Shown: positions 61,826 to 64,000 of the stretch, piece by piece
Position numbering within the stretch: the first letter of the stretch is position 1
How the letters are laid out: every line of letters starts with the position of its first letter
Made by a program: the position numbers and the translations under genes
Notes under the pieces: generated by a model
The model's input: only the letters and a program-made list of their open reading frames with translations
The model's database searches: none
What the model was told of the DNA's origin: nothing
Assembly (NCBI RefSeq): GCF_042650565.1
Contig: NZ_JBHSBH010000015.1
Coordinates: forward strand, 434,001 to 498,000
DNA: 64,000 nucleotides
Origin: Nocardiopsis_B sediminis
Lineage (GTDB): Bacteria > Actinomycetota > Actinomycetes > Streptosporangiales > Streptosporangiaceae
Direction: 5' to 3'

Positions 61826-63277
61826 TCAGCGACGCCCGTAGCCCTCGCCCTGCTGGAACTGGCGGCGCATCTCCTCCTGCTGCTCCTGTGCGAACTGCTC
61901 GGCCATCTGCTGCTGGCGCCCGGCCGCCGCGGCGACCGACCCCTGCGCCTGCTGGAACGCGCCGCCGACGGCCTCCGCCACCTGCTCGCCCGCCGCGACC
62001 GCGCCCAGTGGCGACCGGCCGCCCCCGGAGCGCCGCCCGATCTCGGGCAGCAGCTGGGCGAGCAGCAGCGTCGACAGCGCCGAGGAGTCGCCGCCGCCCT
62101 CGGTGCGCACGACCACCGGCTGCGGCGCGCGCTCGGCGAGCGTGGCGCCCACGTCCAGCCGCCTGCGGGCCAGCTCGTACTGGAGCACGGCCCGGTTGTC
62201 GCGGTAGGAGGTGGCCAGCCGGCGCTGCGCCTTGGCCTCGTTCTGCGCCGCCACCAGGTCGGCCCGGCCCCGGGTCTCGATCTCGTAGCGGACGCGCTGG
62301 GCCTCGGTCTCCTGCTCCTCCAGCATCTGCGCGACGTCCTTGCGGGCCTTGTTCAGCGCGGCGTTGACCTCAACGATCTTGGCGTCGCGGGTCTTCTTCG
62401 ACCGCTCGATGTCCATGAGCAGCGTGTCGATGCGCCGCTTGCGGGTCAGCTCCCACTCCTGCTCGTAGGCGACGAGCTCCTTGGCGACGCGCTCGCGGGT
62501 GGCCAGGTGCTGCTGGTACTGGTTGGGCAGCTGGACGTCGGGGATGTTGCACCCCATGATCCGCACACCGTAGCGGCTGAGCTGGCGGTTGAGGAGGTCC
62601 TGCATGTCGGCCACATCGGATCCGCGCAGGTCATAGGCGCTCTCGGTGCGCACCCGCCGGCTGCGCTGGCGGATGGCGTCCTGCACCGCGTTGGACAGCA
62701 CCAGGTCGAAGTTGCTGGCGCCGATCGTGCGGACGAACGCGATCGCGTCGGTGATCCGGAACTTCAGGAAGAACTCGATCGACTTCAGCGGCACGTTCTC
62801 GTGCGTGGGGCAGGCCAGGACGGGTGCGGTGTAGGGGATCTCGGTCGATATGTCGACGACGAAGTCCACCCGCGACCACGGGTGCCACAGGTAGTGGCGG
62901 CCGGGGTCGAGCTGGCCGACGACCGCCCCGTACTTGGTGAGCACCCCGACCGTGCCCTGCTCGATCTCCACGATGGAGGAGCGCCACCACCACAGCAGGC
63001 CCAGGAGCAGCGACACCAGCGCGAGGAGGAGGACGGGCAGAGCGGCCCAGCCCAGGTAGACGGCGTCTCCCGCGATGGCCAGGATCAGCGCGGTGGTGAG
63101 GCAGTAGACGGCGAACCAGACCGGGAAGGTCCACTTCAGGCCGCGGCTGTCGCGGGGGATGACCACGGGGACCAGGGCCCCCTGGTCGCCGCCGCGCAGC
63201 AGGCGCGCGATGTCGTTCCAGGAGGAGACCGCCTCCTTGATGCTGGACCCGTTGCGGCCCCGCTCGGGCGTGCTCAC
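61826..63277 (-). CDS. SPFH domain protein (stomatin/flotillin-like)
   Basis: 483 residues. Two hydrophobic segments lie at about 50-100 (WFAVYCLTTALILAIAG and LLLALVSLLLGLLWWW). The SPFH (band 7) domain spans about 100-290: VEIEQGTVGVLTKYGAV, DPGRHYLWHPWSRVDF, AYDLRGSDVADMQDLLNRQL. A coiled-coil helix follows (LVAYEQEWELTRKRRIDTLL onward), then a Gln/Gly-rich tail. Such proteins scaffold membrane microdomains or proteases. GTG start at 63277 overlaps the upstream SPFH stop by four bases. Confidence 0.85.
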   Translation of the reverse strand: MSTPERGRNGSSIKEAVSSWNDIARLLRGGDQGALVPVVIPRDSRGLKWTFPVWFAVYCLTTALILAIAGDAVYLGWAALPVLLLALVSLLLGLLWWWRSSIVEIEQGTVGVLTKYGAVVGQLDPGRHYLWHPWSRVDFVVDISTEIPYTAPVLACPTHENVPLKSIEFFLKFRITDAIAFVRTIGASNFDLVLSNAVQDAIRQRSRRVRTESAYDLRGSDVADMQDLLNRQLSRYGVRIMGCNIPDVQLPNQYQQHLATRERVAKELVAYEQEWELTRKRRIDTLLMDIERSKKTRDAKIVEVNAALNKARKDVAQMLEEQETEAQRVRYEIETRGRADLVAAQNEAKAQRRLATSYRDNRAVLQYELARRRLDVGATLAERAPQPVVVRTEGGGDSSALSTLLLAQLLPEIGRRSGGGRSPLGAVAAGEQVAEAVGGAFQQAQGSVAAAAGRQQQMAEQFAQEQQEEMRRQFQQGEGYGRR

Positions 63278-64000
63278 TGCTGACCTCCCTCATACGGAGC
63301 GGACGGGCCGGTGCCGCCGGGGGAACCCCAGGGCGGCGCCGGCGGCGCGGGCTGTGCGGGCGCGGGGGCCGGGGGCTCCTCTGCGGCGGAGGCCTCCAGG
63401 CGGTGGCCGACGGCCTCGTCGGCGACCGACCGGCGGATCTCCTCGACCCGGTCGGCGCCGGGGACCTCCTGGTCGGCGGGGTCCGGCGCCTCGACCGTGC
63501 TCTGCTCCTCGGTGAGCAGGTCGCTGATCTCGGCCTCGCGCTCGGCGATGCGGGCGGCGATGTCCTGGAGCCGGGTGCGGATGGCCGCCATGTCGTCGTC
63601 GGAGAACAGCACGGCTTCGGTCTCGCCGATGATGCCCTGCGCGATGCGCAGGAAGTTCACGCTGCTCTCGTCGGCGCCGCCGATGTGCAGCACCTGCGGC
63701 AGGCTCTCGGCCACGCCCTCCAGCTTGTCCAGCAGGTCCTGCTGGTAGCGGTAGTTGAGGATCTCGGGCGCCTCGGCCGCGCTGACAGCGCGGATGTCCA
63801 GGGCCTGGGCCTCCAGCAGCGCCGCGTTGGCGTTGGCGGTGCTCTCGGCCTCGACGAACCGCTGCCGGGCCAGGGCGCGGGCGCGGTTGGTCTCGCGCTC
63901 CAGTGCGGTGTCCATCTGGGCCTGGTACTGGGCGATATCGGCCTGGATCGCCGACAGCGTCTCGTTGAGCGAGGCGAGCTCCTTGTTCAGGTCGCCCTCG
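63274..64000 (-). CDS. SPFH-associated coiled-coil protein (5' end outside window)
   Basis: The frame is open to base 64000, so the N-terminal part is missing; the visible 241 residues are its C-terminal part. The first 70 are coiled coil (LNKELASLNETLSAIQAD, ALERETNRARALARQRFVEAE), and later IRTRLQDIAARIAEREAEI forms another helix; the end is Pro/Gly-rich. ADESSVNFLRIAQGIIG and ALDIRAVSAAEAPEIL fit an SPFH-protein C-terminus, so the upstream part is probably a second SPFH domain (inference). It is translated just before the next SPFH gene (GTGA overlap), implying a hetero-oligomeric complex. Confidence 0.7.
   Translation of the reverse strand, partial: EGDLNKELASLNETLSAIQADIAQYQAQMDTALERETNRARALARQRFVEAESTANANAALLEAQALDIRAVSAAEAPEILNYRYQQDLLDKLEGVAESLPQVLHIGGADESSVNFLRIAQGIIGETEAVLFSDDDMAAIRTRLQDIAARIAEREAEISDLLTEEQSTVEAPDPADQEVPGADRVEEIRRSVADEAVGHRLEASAAEEPPAPAPAQPAPPAPPWGSPGGTGPSAPYEGGQQ

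Overview
The window is very GC-rich, densely coded and rich in GTG/TTG starts, as in a filamentous actinomycete. A Nocardiopsaceae-like organism (Nocardiopsis or Streptomonospora type) is my inference, from actinobacterial families (DUF3145, DUF5998, DUF5709, DUF7455 and DUF1707 types, a HrdB-like principal sigma factor with a Lys/Ala-rich N-terminus) and from a Streptomyces-like sigA/parE/parC neighbourhood. No rRNA, tRNA, CRISPR array, transposase or phage gene was seen. Three N runs (5111-5141, 25192-25216, 47699-47713) are unresolved bases; the first breaks a gene.

Layout. 1-3917: end of a CUT1-type sugar ABC transporter (binding protein cut by the window edge, two permeases) with a convergent FadR-type GntR regulator. 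4170-14388: mostly single genes: a two-domain unknown protein, a methyltransferase, an MFS exporter divergent from a CGNR zinc-finger regulator with a clear inverted repeat between them, a PIG-L deacetylase, a PEBP-like protein, a HAD hydrolase, a coupled ATP-grasp/inositol-phosphatase-like pair and three tandem DUF1707 membrane proteins. 14468-20518: DUF3145, then an ECF sigma factor, a small accessory protein and, after about 1 kb of gene-free DNA, a large TPR-CHAT putative protease. This sigma/accessory/protease triad is the best candidate for an undescribed system.

20620-32596: housekeeping and metabolic genes (GNAT, DUF5709, MBL hydrolase with enoyl-CoA hydratase, Bcp peroxiredoxin, phosphatase, DUF5998, a GNAT/acyl-CoA-synthetase fusion, a PfkB kinase, a RecQ helicase with a C-terminal phosphoribosyltransferase domain). 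A dispersed repeat of about 80-108 bp is found here (one copy at 23926-24006, a three-unit array at 25930-26232) and again at 56231-56333. 32744-38873: a complete, tightly overlapping Mrp Na+/H+ antiporter operon (A to G) on the minus strand.

39403-50663: topoisomerase IV subunits on facing strands (parC plus, parE minus), enclosing a beta-carbonic anhydrase, a TPR protein, a cysteine-synthase-like PLP enzyme and an RDD protein, followed by DUF7455, a YaaA-like protein and the principal sigma factor. 50961-64000: a PAS/GAF/SpoIIE-type phosphatase, an unknown conserved protein, a sugar-nucleotide-transferase-like enzyme, a membrane-anchored double AAA+ ATPase of the CbxX/EccA type, RNase HII, small membrane proteins and two translationally coupled SPFH proteins, the last cut by the window edge.
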